From Proteobacteria bacterium SG_bin5 (GTDB lineage: Bacteria > Pseudomonadota > Alphaproteobacteria > Sphingomonadales > Sphingomonadaceae): a DNA stretch of 64,000 bases. Positions 43,071-53,244 of this stretch are shown piece after piece. The notes below the pieces were generated by a model. That model had not been told where the DNA came from and did not search any database. It saw nothing but the letters and a program-made list of their open reading frames with translations. Every line of letters begins with the position of its first letter. Position 1 is the first letter of the stretch. A program made the position numbers and the translations under genes. The stretch is from assembly GCA_002083475.1 (NCBI GenBank), contig LWDI01000092.1:1-64000 (forward strand). Reading direction: 5' to 3'.

Positions 43071-43172
43071 GGCTAGAGCTGTTTGCGAGCGAACCGGTTC
43101 GCTCCTCCCCTTACAGGGGAGGAGCTTTCTCCGTCGAACCCTTGGTTCGGTGTGATCGCAAAAAGCTCTAGC
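43071..43172. repeat. Terminal-inverted-repeat hairpin element, copy 5 (short, most symmetric)
   Basis: GGCTAGAGCTGTTTGCGA and TCGCAAAAAGCTCTAGCC are near-perfect inverted ends. The interior is the hairpin GCTCCTCCCCTTACAGGGGAGGAGC plus TTGGTTCGGTGTGATC. The right end provides the TAG stop of the oppositely read GGDEF-EAL gene (CTA at 43168-43170). Confidence 0.85.
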
Positions 43173-45780
43173 CCGCCTTGCGGAGCCGCGGCGGCTCGGC
43201 GTTCAGCCGCTCCAGATCGAAGCGCTCGGCGAATTCGACGCCGCATTTGCCGTCGTTCGCCCAGCGGATCGTCGCCGCGATTGGCTCGCCGTCGATCACT
43301 TCGAGCAGCAGCCCGGTGCCCGAGGGGTCGCGGTTGAAGGCGAGCCCGTCGAGCAGCGCGCCATAAGGCGAGATGTTGCGCAGCCGCACCTCGCCGCGCG
43401 CGCCGCCGATCTCGACCACCGCCTGGCGCATGATCGCGGTGCGCGGCGCGCGGCTCATCCGGAAGCCGAGCGGCTTGGCGAAGCCGCCGCCCTCGCGCAG
43501 CAAGTCGCCGATCTGCGCGGCGCGCTGGGGCTTGCCGTAAACATAGCCCTGGATATGGCTGCACCCCAGCATGCGGATCAGCTCGATCTCGTCCTGCGTC
43601 TCCACCCCTTCGGCGGTCGTCTCCATGCCGAGCGAGCCGGCGAGCGCGACGATCGCGCGCACGATCGCGGCGTTGCGATTGCCGGTGATCGCCGCGCCGC
43701 GCACGAAGCCCTGGTCGATCTTGATCTTGTCGAACGGCGCCGATTTCAAATAGCCGAGCGAGGAATAGCCGGTACCGAAATCATCGAGCGCGAGCCGCAC
43801 GCCGAGCCCTTTGAGCGCCTTGAACATCGCATCGGTCTGCGCGCCGTCACCCAGGAAAACGCTTTCGGTGATCTCCAGCTCGAGCCGGTGCGGCGCGATC
43901 CCGGCCTTGGCGATCGCGTTGGCCACGATCGAGGGCAGCTGACGATTGGCGAATTGGATCGGCGAAACGTTGACGCCGACGCGCACTTCCGCCGGCCAAT
44001 TCGCCGCCTCGAGACAAGCGGTGCGCAGCACCCATTCGCCGATCGGCTCGATCAGCCCGCATTCCTCGGCGACCGGGATGAACGCCGCCGGGCTGATCGC
44101 GCCGCGCTGCGGATGATCCCAGCGCAGCAGCGCCTCGAACCCCACCAGCTTCGCGCTTTCGGTGCACACCACCGGCTGATAGGCGAGATAGAGCTCGTTC
44201 TTCACCAGCGCGTGGCGCAGATCGTCCTCGAGCTGCTTGCGGCTTTGCGCGCCCTGGAGCAGCTCCTCGCGGTAGAAACGGTGGACGCCGCGGCCATCGG
44301 CCTTGGCGGCATAGAGCGCGAGATCGGCGTTGCGCACCAAGGTCTCGCTGTCGCGCCCGTCGCCCGGGGCGATCGCGACGCCGATCGAACAGCCGATGGT
44401 GATCGCTTGGCCCGCGATCGAATAGGGTTGCGAGAGCGCGGCGATGACGTCGCGCGCGAGTTCGGATAGCCGCTCGACGTCATTCTCGCCGGGCAGGATC
44501 ACTTGAAATTCATCGCCGCCCAGCCGTCCGACCAGCCCCGCGTCGCCCACCGCGCGCAACAGCCGCTGCGCGACCTGCTTGAGCAGATCGTCGCCCACCT
44601 GGTGCCCCATGGTGTCGTTCACCGCCTTGAAGCGATCGAGATCGAGCAGGAACAGGGTCGTCGGGCGATAAGGCGCGGTCGCGGGCTGGTTGAGCGTCTG
44701 GTCGAGCGAGGCGCGCATCCGCTGGCGATTGGCGAGCCCGGTCAGCCCGTCGAACAGCGCGAGCCGGGTGATCTCGGCCTCGGCGCGGCGCTTTTCGGTC
44801 AAGTCCGCGCCCGAGCCGATGAAGCCGTGGAAGCGCCCGGCCTCGTCGATCACCGGGCGGCCCGAGATCGACCACCAGCGATCGTTGAGCCCTTTCACCG
44901 CCGGGCGCACCGTATAATCCGAAAAGCCCGTGCGCGACGACAGGTGGAAGCTCAGCGTCCGCTCGGTGCCGGGCGCGGCGCTGTCCATCTGGAACACCGC
45001 GTTGAGCGGCTTGCCGAGCGCGCCCTCGCCGCCGCCCGCCACCGCCTCGGCGACTTTTTCGGTGAGATAGACGAGATTGCCGTCGCGATCGGTTTGCCAG
45101 AACCAGCCGGTGCCCTGGGTTTCGAACTCGCGCACCAGCCGAATCGCGAGCCGGCCGCTGCGGATTTCGCGGCGATCCTCGTGATTGCGGCGCAGATCAT
45201 GCCAGGCGAGGCGCGCCGTCGCGACCGCGAGGCAGGTGAGGAAAGCGAGCCCGATCGCGAAGGGGCGCCCGATTCCGCCGAGCAGCGCGAGCGCGATCAC
45301 CACGCCCAGTCCTTGCGCGAACAGCGCCGCGCGCAGCAGATGGAGCGCGATCGCGGTCGCGCCGAGCGCGCCGATCCCGGCGATCACGCAGGCGGTCGCA
45401 AAGCCGCCGGGGGCGGGCTGGCTCGCCCCCCAGAGCATCGCGGTCAGCACCCCGCCGAGCAGCGCGGCGTAGAGCGTCGCGAGGCGAATCTGGGCGCGCG
45501 GCGGCAACGGCAGGCGGAGCAGGACGAGCGCCGCCCCGCCCGTCGCGGCGAGCGCGCCCGCGAGCAGCAGCGGCAGATCGAGCGCGAGCGGCCCCACGCG
45601 AGCGAAGCAGAGCAGCGCGGCGAAGCTCAATTGGGTGATCAGCGCGAGCGGCCAGGCGGTCGCGGTTTGGCGCACCGCCGGCGCGAAATCGAGCGCGTCG
45701 TGCCGATCCGGCCCGGTGACCAGGCCCAGCGCCTCCAGCAGCGAGCGTTGCGATTGGGGGGAGGCGGGATCGGGCGGCAT
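43168..45780 (-). CDS. Membrane PAS-GGDEF-EAL-PilZ cyclic-di-GMP protein
   Basis: 870 residues. About six membrane segments (40-205), a PAS-like domain (about 215-340, GTGWFWQTDRDGNLVYLTE), GGDEF (RLGGDEF, GGDEF at 421-425), EAL (FEALLRW, EAL at 549-551, with ITESVF, DDFGTGYSSLGYLK, KIDQGFV and TTAEGVE intact) and a PilZ-like domain from about residue 785 (RAPRTAIMRQAVVEI, RNISPYGALLDG). Both catalytic motifs look complete, so either cyclase or phosphodiesterase activity is possible. I see no clear RxxD inhibitory site before GGDEF. Confidence 0.9.
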   Translation of the reverse strand: MPPDPASPQSQRSLLEALGLVTGPDRHDALDFAPAVRQTATAWPLALITQLSFAALLCFARVGPLALDLPLLLAGALAATGGAALVLLRLPLPPRAQIRLATLYAALLGGVLTAMLWGASQPAPGGFATACVIAGIGALGATAIALHLLRAALFAQGLGVVIALALLGGIGRPFAIGLAFLTCLAVATARLAWHDLRRNHEDRREIRSGRLAIRLVREFETQGTGWFWQTDRDGNLVYLTEKVAEAVAGGGEGALGKPLNAVFQMDSAAPGTERTLSFHLSSRTGFSDYTVRPAVKGLNDRWWSISGRPVIDEAGRFHGFIGSGADLTEKRRAEAEITRLALFDGLTGLANRQRMRASLDQTLNQPATAPYRPTTLFLLDLDRFKAVNDTMGHQVGDDLLKQVAQRLLRAVGDAGLVGRLGGDEFQVILPGENDVERLSELARDVIAALSQPYSIAGQAITIGCSIGVAIAPGDGRDSETLVRNADLALYAAKADGRGVHRFYREELLQGAQSRKQLEDDLRHALVKNELYLAYQPVVCTESAKLVGFEALLRWDHPQRGAISPAAFIPVAEECGLIEPIGEWVLRTACLEAANWPAEVRVGVNVSPIQFANRQLPSIVANAIAKAGIAPHRLELEITESVFLGDGAQTDAMFKALKGLGVRLALDDFGTGYSSLGYLKSAPFDKIKIDQGFVRGAAITGNRNAAIVRAIVALAGSLGMETTAEGVETQDEIELIRMLGCSHIQGYVYGKPQRAAQIGDLLREGGGFAKPLGFRMSRAPRTAIMRQAVVEIGGARGEVRLRNISPYGALLDGLAFNRDPSGTGLLLEVIDGEPIAATIRWANDGKCGVEFAERFDLERLNAEPPRLRKAG

Positions 45781-45933
45781 CTTGCTCTTATCTTTGGGGT
45801 GGCCCTCACCTTAACGGTGGTTACTTAAGAATTCGCTGCGGCGCGGGGCTCGGTTGAACGCCTCGCGCGCGGCAATTCCCCTTGCCGCGAAATCGCTCTA
45901 GGGAGCGCGGCGAGCATCGCAACGAGGCCCCCA

Positions 45934-47448
45934 ATGACCGTCACCATCCGCGCCGCCGATTTGATCGAGAGCGTCGCCGACGCGCTGCAATTCATCAGCT
46001 ATTTCCACCCGATGGATTATATCCGCGCGCTCGGCGACGCGTACGAGGCCGAACGAAGCCCGGCGGCCAAGGACGCGATCGCGCAGATCCTCACCAATTC
46101 GCGGATGTGCGCCGAGGGGCACCGGCCGATCTGCCAGGATACCGGCATCGTCACCGTCTTCGTGCGCTGGGGGCAGGACTGCCGGCTGGAGGGCGAGCTG
46201 AGCCTGCAGGAGGTGATCGACGAGGGCGTGCGCCGCGCCTATCTCCACCCCGAGAACAAGCTGCGGGCCTCGATCCTCGCCGATCCCGCTTTCACCCGGC
46301 GCAACACCCGCGACAATACGCCGTCGGTGCTCCACGTCGAAATGGTGCCCGGCGCGACCGTCTCGGTCGATGTCGCGGCCAAGGGCGGCGGCAGCGAAAA
46401 CAAGAGCAAGTTCAAGATGATGAACCCCAGCGATTCGATCGTCGACTGGGTGCTGGAGATGGTGCCGCAAATGGGCGCGGGCTGGTGCCCGCCGGGGATG
46501 CTCGGCATCGGCATCGGCGGCACGGCCGAAAAAGCGATGCTGCTCGCGAAGCAAAGCCTGATGGGCGCGATCGACATGGCGCAGCTGAAGGCGCGCGGGC
46601 CGGCCAACGACATCGAGGCGCTGCGGATCGAACTGTTCGACAAGGTGAACGCGCTCGGTATCGGCGCGCAGGGGCTGGGGGGCTTGTCGACCATCCTCGA
46701 CGTGAAGATCCTCGATTGGCCGACGCATGCGGCGTCGAAGCCGGTCGCGATGATCCCCAATTGCGCCGCGACCCGCCACGCCCATTTCACGCTCGACGGC
46801 TCGGGGCCGGTCTATCTGGAGGCGCCCAAGCTCGAGGAATGGCCGCAAGTCGATTGGCAGCCCGACGCCGCCGCCAAGCGCGTCGATCTCGATACGCTGA
46901 CGCCGGAAGTGGTGCGCGGCTGGAAACAGGGCGACCGGCTGCTGCTGAGCGGCAAGATGCTCACCGGGCGCGACGCGGCGCACAAGCGGATCAAGAACAT
47001 GCTCGAGCGCGGCGAACCGCTGCCGGTCGAGTTCCGGGGCCGGGTGATTTACTATGTCGGCCCGGTCGATCCGGTGGGCGAGGAAGTCGTGGGTCCGGCG
47101 GGGCCGACCACCGCGACGCGGATGGACAAATTCACCCGGATGATGCTCGAGCAAGGCCTGCTCGCGATGGTCGGCAAGGCCGAGCGCGGCCCCCAGGCGG
47201 TCGAGGCGATCCGCGATCACCAGAGCGCTTATCTGATGGCGGTGGGTGGCGCTGCCTATCTCGTCGCGCGCGCGATCAAGGGCTCGCGCGTCGTGGGCTT
47301 CGAGGACCTGGGCATGGAGGCGATCTACGAGTTCGAAGTGCGCGATTTCCCGGTGACGGTCGCGGTCGACGCCGAGGGGAACAACGTCCACCAACTCGCG
47401 CCGCTCGTGTGGCGCGAGAAGATCGCGCGGGAGAAGTTGCTGGCGTGA
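45934..47448 (+). CDS. fumA: Class I (iron-sulfur) fumarate hydratase
   Basis: 504 residues. The three cysteine ligands of the 4Fe-4S cluster are C67 (ICQDTG), C185 (GWCPPG) and C277 (NCAATRH), with the expected spacing for class I fumarases. KGGGSENKSKF and RNTRDNTPSV are further family motifs. It interconverts fumarate and malate in the TCA cycle. It starts at ATG 45934. The upstream gap includes a short CGCTCTAGGGAGCG palindrome. Confidence 0.93.
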   Translation: MTVTIRAADLIESVADALQFISYFHPMDYIRALGDAYEAERSPAAKDAIAQILTNSRMCAEGHRPICQDTGIVTVFVRWGQDCRLEGELSLQEVIDEGVRRAYLHPENKLRASILADPAFTRRNTRDNTPSVLHVEMVPGATVSVDVAAKGGGSENKSKFKMMNPSDSIVDWVLEMVPQMGAGWCPPGMLGIGIGGTAEKAMLLAKQSLMGAIDMAQLKARGPANDIEALRIELFDKVNALGIGAQGLGGLSTILDVKILDWPTHAASKPVAMIPNCAATRHAHFTLDGSGPVYLEAPKLEEWPQVDWQPDAAAKRVDLDTLTPEVVRGWKQGDRLLLSGKMLTGRDAAHKRIKNMLERGEPLPVEFRGRVIYYVGPVDPVGEEVVGPAGPTTATRMDKFTRMMLEQGLLAMVGKAERGPQAVEAIRDHQSAYLMAVGGAAYLVARAIKGSRVVGFEDLGMEAIYEFEVRDFPVTVAVDAEGNNVHQLAPLVWREKIAREKLLA

Positions 47449-47468
47449 AGGCTAACAATCCTCCCCGT

Positions 47469-48593
47469 TCACGGGGAGGATTCATGCGCGTCCCACGCGA
47501 TCATCGCCTCTTCGGCCTGGGTGAAGGCCGAGCGGCCCTTGGGCGCGTCGTCGGCGACGGCCGTCACGTAAAAGGCCACGCCCCGCCGCGTCGCCGGATC
47601 GACCCAAAGCCCCGAACGCAGGCCATAAGCCTCGCCGGCATGGCCGATGCGCGGGCGACCGGCGCCAAAGGGATCGTCGGCGCACGCCGCCGGCCGCCCG
47701 GGGAGCGCGAGCAGCATCACCCCTAGGCCATAGCCGCAGTAAAGCCCGCCCTCGGTCTCGCCATTGGCCCCGTCGAACCGCCAGGCGGGGCGGGTGATCG
47801 CGGCGAGGCTCGCGCGGCCGAGCAAGCCCGGGCGGATCAGCGCCTGGCCGAGCTTGGCGAGCGCCACCATGTCGATCCGCATCCCGCCCTGGGGCGAGAA
47901 GAACGCGCCGTTGCGCGCGAGCCGATAGCGCGCGAGGTCGCAAAGCCCATCGCGCGCCGGCGTGCCCGGGCAGCCGCGCCCCGCGTCATCGTCGCGCGCG
48001 ACGCTGCCGTTGGCGCGGTAAAGCACGACCGCGCGGGCGATCTTCGCCGGCGAACAGCTCGTCCAGTTGAAACACGCGTCGATCCGCAGCGGGCGGAACA
48101 CCAGCCGCGCCATCAGCCGATCGAACCGCTCGCCCGTCGCGCCTTCCATCGCGGCGGCGATCAGCGCGAAATTGAGATTGGCATAAGCGAAATAGCCGGC
48201 GCCATGCGTCGCGTCCCACGCCGCCGGATGCGCCATCTGCGCTTCCAAATCGGCATCGAGCGGCAGCACATAGCCGGCGGCGTCGCGCACGCCCGAGGTG
48301 TGCGAGAGCAATTGGCGCAGCGTCACCGCGCGTTCGGGGAATGCAGGGTTGCGCGGCCGCCAGCCGAGATAGGTCGCGACATCGGCGTCGAGATCGAGCT
48401 TGCCCGCCTCGACCAGCCGCATCACGCCGAGCGCCACCGCGAGCTTCGAGATCGAGGCGACGCGCACCGGGTCGCGCGCGCGCGTCGCGCGCCCGGTGCG
48501 GCGATCGGCGACGCCCCAGGCACGCGCGCGCGTGAGGCGCTCCCCTTCGAAAGCGACGATGGCGGCGGGCGCGGGCGGCGCGTCGGCGAGCAT
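47469..48593 (-). CDS. Serine hydrolase, beta-lactamase/class C PBP-like
   Basis: 374 residues. SISK (SxxK nucleophile, about residue 47), YANLN (YxN) and LRQLLSHTSGV place it in the beta-lactamase-related serine hydrolase family; EAYGLRSGLWVDPATRRG is near the third motif region. No signal peptide is visible at the chosen start (MLADAPPAP), unlike most secreted members, so it may be cytoplasmic or the start may be elsewhere. Esterase, D-aminopeptidase or PBP-like activity is possible; resistance should not be assumed. Confidence 0.85.
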   Translation of the reverse strand: MLADAPPAPAAIVAFEGERLTRARAWGVADRRTGRATRARDPVRVASISKLAVALGVMRLVEAGKLDLDADVATYLGWRPRNPAFPERAVTLRQLLSHTSGVRDAAGYVLPLDADLEAQMAHPAAWDATHGAGYFAYANLNFALIAAAMEGATGERFDRLMARLVFRPLRIDACFNWTSCSPAKIARAVVLYRANGSVARDDDAGRGCPGTPARDGLCDLARYRLARNGAFFSPQGGMRIDMVALAKLGQALIRPGLLGRASLAAITRPAWRFDGANGETEGGLYCGYGLGVMLLALPGRPAACADDPFGAGRPRIGHAGEAYGLRSGLWVDPATRRGVAFYVTAVADDAPKGRSAFTQAEEAMIAWDAHESSP

Positions 48594-48676
48594 GGCGCGT
48601 TTTGCGCCGCGCGCGCGCGGGCGGCAAGTGCTTGAGCTTGGCGGGCCCGCTGCTATCGCGTGGCGGGGGAGGGATT

Positions 48677-49108
48677 ATGGACAGGCGAAGCGAAACCACG
48701 CTGGCGCGCGCGGGCGCGGCGCTCGGGGTCGGCGGGGCGGTGAGCGGGCTCATTTGGGGGCTGTTCGCCGCGCTCGGCGGGGCGGGGCCGGCGGCGATCC
48801 TGGGGATCGTGCTGATCGGCGGCCTGGTCTCCGCCGCCGGGCTCACCGCGCTCGCCGCGCCGCTGTGGCTGGTGCTGCACCTGGCGGGGCGGCGTGGGTT
48901 GGCGACGGCGATGGCGCTGGGCGCGCTGCTCGGCTTCGTGCTGTTGCTCGGCGGGCAGACGCATGGCTTCGGCCTCGGCGCCGCGCCGCCCGCCGATGCC
49001 GCGACCTGGGGAATGCGCTGGCTGAGCGCCGCCGCGACCAGCCTGGGCTTCGCGCTGATCGGGTCGGGGGTCGCGGCGCTGATGTGGTGGGTCGCGTATC
49101 GCGGGTAA
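48677..49108 (+). CDS. Four-pass membrane protein, unknown
   Basis: 143 residues from ATG 48677, with GGGGGAGGG upstream. Four hydrophobic segments (AALGVGGAVSGLIWGLFAALGG, AILGIVLIGGLVSAAGLTALA, GLATAMALGALLGFVLLLGG, AATSLGFALIGSGVAALMWWVA). Ala/Gly-rich and not recognised. Divergent from the serine hydrolase. The 218 bases from here to scpA contain no ORF of coding character and presumably hold its promoter. Confidence 0.6.
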   Translation: MDRRSETTLARAGAALGVGGAVSGLIWGLFAALGGAGPAAILGIVLIGGLVSAAGLTALAAPLWLVLHLAGRRGLATAMALGALLGFVLLLGGQTHGFGLGAAPPADAATWGMRWLSAAATSLGFALIGSGVAALMWWVAYRG

Positions 49109-49326
49109 GCGTTGGCGCGCGCCATCGAGGCTCGAGGCTTGATCGCGCCCGTCGGATCAATGCAAACGCTCATCCGCTGCCCGGCCTTCTCCAGCGTCTC
49201 CCCCGCGTCCAACACGATGCCCGATGCGCCCGGGTGGGCACCAAAGAAGCACACCCCCGAGCACGACCACGTCACCACCCTCAACCACAATCTTCCCTTT
49301 GCCGCCAAAGCCGCTAGGGAAACGCC

Positions 49327-51609
49327 ATGAGCAGCCCCGCCAAACCCACGCGCGCCGATTGGGAAGCGCTCGCCGCCCGCGAAGTGAAGGGGGCGGACCT
49401 CGGCTGGACCACGCCCGAGGGCATCGCCGTCAAACCGCTCTACACGAGCGAGGACGCGGGCGACCCCGGGCTCCCTGGCTTCGCGCCCTTCACCCGCGGC
49501 GTGCGCGCGACGATGTATACCGGGCGCCCCTGGACGATCCGCCAATATGCGGGCTTTTCGACCGCCGAGGAATCGAACGCCTTTTACCGCCGCAATCTGG
49601 CGGCGGGGCAAAAGGGCCTGTCGGTCGCTTTCGATCTGGCGACGCATCGCGGCTATGATAGCGATCATCCGCGCGTGGTGGGCGACGTCGGCAAGGCCGG
49701 CGTCGCGATCGACACCGTCGAGGATATGAAGATCCTGTTCGACGGCATCCCGCTTGATCAAATGTCGGTCTCGATGACGATGAACGGCGCGGTGATCCCG
49801 GTGCTCGCTTTCTTCATCGTCGCCGCCGAAGAGCAAGGCGTGCCCCAGGCCAAGCTCGACGGCACGATCCAGAACGACATCCTCAAGGAGTTCATGGTCC
49901 GCAACACCTATATCTATCCGCCCGAGCCATCGATGCGGATCGTCGCGGACATCATCGACTATACCTCGGCGCACATGCCCAAGTTCAATTCGATCTCGAT
50001 CTCGGGCTATCACATGCACGAGGCCGGGGCGACGGCGGTGCAGGAACTGGCCTTCACCATCGCCGATGGCGCCGAATATGTGAAACACGCCCTGGCGCGC
50101 GGACTCGATATCGATAAATTCGCCGGCCGCCTGTCGTTCTTCTTCGGCATCGGCATGAATTTCTTCATGGAAGTCGCCAAGCTGCGCGCCGCGCGCACGC
50201 TCTGGTGGCGGGTGATGGACGGGCTCGGCGCGAAGGACGATCGCTCGAAGATGCTGCGCACGCACTGCCAGACCTCGGGTGTGTCGCTCCAGGAAAGCGA
50301 TCCGTACAACAACGTCATCCGCACCACGCTGGAGGCGCTGGCGGCGGTGCTGGGCGGCACCCAGTCGCTCCACACCAACGCGCTCGACGAGGCGATCGCG
50401 CTGCCCACCGATTTCTCGGCGCGGATCGCGCGCAACACCCAGATCGTGCTCGCCGAGGAGACCGGGATCACCAAGGTCGTCGATCCGCTCGGCGGCAGCT
50501 ATTATGTCGAGGCGCTGACCGAGGAATTGGTGACGCGCGCCGGGGCGCTGATTGAACGGATCGCGGCCGAGGGCGGCATGGCGCAAGCGGTCGCCGCCGG
50601 CTGGCCCAAGGCGATGATCGAGGAGGCGGCGGCCGCCAAGGCCGCGCGGATCGATCGCGGCGAGGAAGTGATCGTGGGGGTGAACAAATATCGCCCCGCC
50701 GAAGACGCGCCGATCGACATTTTGGACGTCGACAATCACGCGGTGCGCGAGGCGCAGATCGCGCGGATCAAGGCGGTGAAGGCCGCGCGCGACGAGGCGA
50801 AGTGCCAGGCGGCGCTCGAGGCGTTGCGGGTGGGGGCTCGGACAGAACCTCCCCAAGCTTCGCTTGGGGAGGGGGACCAGCCGCAGGCTGGTGGAGGGGC
50901 CGACGGCGCAGCCGGCGGTGTCGCGATCGCCCCTCCACCACTCGCTTCGCGAGCGGTCCCCCTCCCCGAGCAAGCTCGGGGAGGATCTAACCTCCTCGCC
51001 CTCGCGGTCGAGGCCGCCCGCGCGCGCGCGACGCTCGGCGAGATCAGTGCCGCGCTGGAGGACGTGTTCGGCCGCTATGCCACCCGCCCGACGCCGGTCT
51101 CCGGCATCTATGGCGGCGCATATGGCGACGACGAACGCTGGGACGCGCTGCTGCGCGGGGTCGCGGCGACCGAGCGGCGGCTGGGGCGCAAACCCCGGCT
51201 GTTCGTCGCCAAAATGGGGCAGGACGGGCATGATCGTGGCGCCAATTTGGTGTCGAGCATGTTCGGCGATCTGGGGTTCGAGGTGGTCGCCGGGCCGCTT
51301 TTCCAAACCCCGCAGGAAGCCGCCGCGCTCGCGATCGCGAAGGACGTCGACGTCGTCGGCGCCTCGTCGCTCGCCGCCGGGCACAAGACGCTGATCCCCG
51401 AGCTGATCGCCGAACTTCAAGCGGCGGGCCGCGCCGATATCAAGGTGGTCGCGGGCGGGGTGATCCCGCCGCAGGATTATGAGTTTCTGCGCGAAGCCGG
51501 GGTGCAGGCGATTTTCGGCCCGGGCACCAATTTGATCGCGGCGGCGGGCGAAGTGCTGCGCCTGCTAGGCCACAATATGCCGCCGGTCGAGGCCGACGCG
51601 GCCGCATGA
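49327..51609 (+). CDS. scpA: Methylmalonyl-CoA mutase with an in-frame repeat insertion
   Basis: 760 residues against the usual 710-720. The TIM-barrel domain (about 1-505) has TMYTGRPWTIRQYAGFSTAEESN, FDLATHRGYDSDHPRV, SISGYHMHEAGATAVQELA and KMLRTHCQTSGVSL. The cobalamin domain (about 590-755) has GQDGHDRGANLV with H635 as the cobalt ligand (DxHxxG). A repeat adds about 47 residues near 506-553, rich in Gly, Pro and Ala, between the two domains. The flanks (EALRVGAR / SNLLALAVEAARARATLGEIS) are family-like, so the frame survives. It converts methylmalonyl-CoA to succinyl-CoA. Confidence 0.94.
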   Translation: MSSPAKPTRADWEALAAREVKGADLGWTTPEGIAVKPLYTSEDAGDPGLPGFAPFTRGVRATMYTGRPWTIRQYAGFSTAEESNAFYRRNLAAGQKGLSVAFDLATHRGYDSDHPRVVGDVGKAGVAIDTVEDMKILFDGIPLDQMSVSMTMNGAVIPVLAFFIVAAEEQGVPQAKLDGTIQNDILKEFMVRNTYIYPPEPSMRIVADIIDYTSAHMPKFNSISISGYHMHEAGATAVQELAFTIADGAEYVKHALARGLDIDKFAGRLSFFFGIGMNFFMEVAKLRAARTLWWRVMDGLGAKDDRSKMLRTHCQTSGVSLQESDPYNNVIRTTLEALAAVLGGTQSLHTNALDEAIALPTDFSARIARNTQIVLAEETGITKVVDPLGGSYYVEALTEELVTRAGALIERIAAEGGMAQAVAAGWPKAMIEEAAAAKAARIDRGEEVIVGVNKYRPAEDAPIDILDVDNHAVREAQIARIKAVKAARDEAKCQAALEALRVGARTEPPQASLGEGDQPQAGGGADGAAGGVAIAPPPLASRAVPLPEQARGGSNLLALAVEAARARATLGEISAALEDVFGRYATRPTPVSGIYGGAYGDDERWDALLRGVAATERRLGRKPRLFVAKMGQDGHDRGANLVSSMFGDLGFEVVAGPLFQTPQEAAALAIAKDVDVVGASSLAAGHKTLIPELIAELQAAGRADIKVVAGGVIPPQDYEFLREAGVQAIFGPGTNLIAAAGEVLRLLGHNMPPVEADAAA
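50846..50986. repeat. Palindromic repeat inserted in frame in scpA
   Basis: AACCTCCCCAAGCTTCGCTTGGGGAGG at the left and CCTCCCCGAGCAAGCTCGGGGAGGATC at the right are inverted, enclosing GGTGGAGGGGC/GCCCCTCCACC and ACTCGCTTCGCGAG. It matches the intergenic element at 16106-16234. Its 141 bases equal 47 codons, so the frame is kept. Confidence 0.9.
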
Positions 51610-51952
51610 GCGACGAGGCGACCGAGGGCGCCAAGCCCGATGAGCGCGACACCGGCGTGCTGCTCTATGATTTCGCCAAATATCTCAGCTCGCTCGCGCT
51701 GGTGATCTTGGGCGGCGTCGTCACGCTGACGAGCGGCGCGGCGGTGAAGCCGCCCGCGCGCACGCTCGCCCTGGTGATCGGCCTGATCGCGGTGGGGGGT
51801 GCGTTCGCCATGTCGACCGCTTATTCCGTGGTCCGCGCGCGGCTCGGCGGTCGCGCCTTGCCGGCCCGTCCGCGGTTCAACATTTTCCTCGCCCAGGCGC
51901 TGATCGCGCTCGGGACTGGGGCTTTTCTCGCTTCTTGGTTTAGGGCTTTGCA

Positions 51953-51956
<4 letters not shown>
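51606..51956 (+). CDS. Small three-pass membrane protein between scpA and bioB
   Basis: 116 residues, overlapping the scpA stop by 4 bases and bioB by 4. Acidic N-terminus, then three hydrophobic segments (LSSLALVILGGVVTLTSG, TLALVIGLIAVGGAFAMST, FNIFLAQALIALGTGAFLASWF). Not recognised. The coupling to both neighbours makes it part of the propionyl-CoA operon. Confidence 0.65.
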
Positions 51957-52945
<989 letters not shown>

Positions 52946-52960
52946 GCTCGATCTAGCCTA

Positions 52961-52989
52961 TTCTACCATTCTTGTTGCGACAGGTAGAA
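52961..52989. promoter_or_regulatory. Operator-like inverted repeat before vapB
   Basis: TTCTACC (52961-52967) and GGTAGAA (52983-52989) are exact inverted copies, 15 bases apart, ending three bases before the vapB start. VapBC modules repress themselves at such sites. The position overlaps the ribosome site, so binding could also block translation. Confidence 0.5.
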
Positions 52990-52992
52990 CGC

Positions 52993-53244
52993 ATGGCTGC
53001 CCAAATGAACATTAAGAATGCCGAAGCGGTCGAGCTTGCCGCTGAACTTGCGGCGGCAGAAGGCATCAGCTTGACCGACGTGGTCTTGCAAGCTCTGCGC
53101 GCGTGGAAACGAGCTCGCGAGAGCGAAAGCATTTATCTGGACGCGCTTGAGATATGCCGCGATACTGCACCGCGCCTGTCCGGTACCCAACTTTCGCTAG
53201 CTCATGGCGATCTCCTCTATGACGATTACGGATTACCCGCATGA
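52993..53244 (+). CDS. vapB: VapB-family antitoxin (Rv0623/PSK-type)
   Basis: 83 residues from ATG 52993. MNIKNAEAVELAAELAAAEGISLTDVVLQALRAW is the N-terminal DNA-binding fold of the PSK/VapB group; the tail binds the toxin. It overlaps vapC by 4 bases. The codon mix is visibly lower in GC than the flanking bioB and pccA. Confidence 0.85.
   Translation: MAAQMNIKNAEAVELAAELAAAEGISLTDVVLQALRAWKRARESESIYLDALEICRDTAPRLSGTQLSLAHGDLLYDDYGLPA

Noticed and set aside
47469..48593. Calling the serine hydrolase an antibiotic-resistance beta-lactamase
   Set aside because: The SxxK/YxN family includes esterases and peptidases, and no signal peptide is visible.
49112..49330. 72-residue frame (TTG start) ending in an ATGA overlap with scpA
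   Set aside because: The overlap looks like coupling, but there is no ribosome site, no recognisable family and a rare start, so it is not supported.
47986..51420. 1144-residue frame antisense to scpA and neighbours
   Set aside because: It crosses several real genes on both strands with no domain or start signal, so it is a GC-content artefact.
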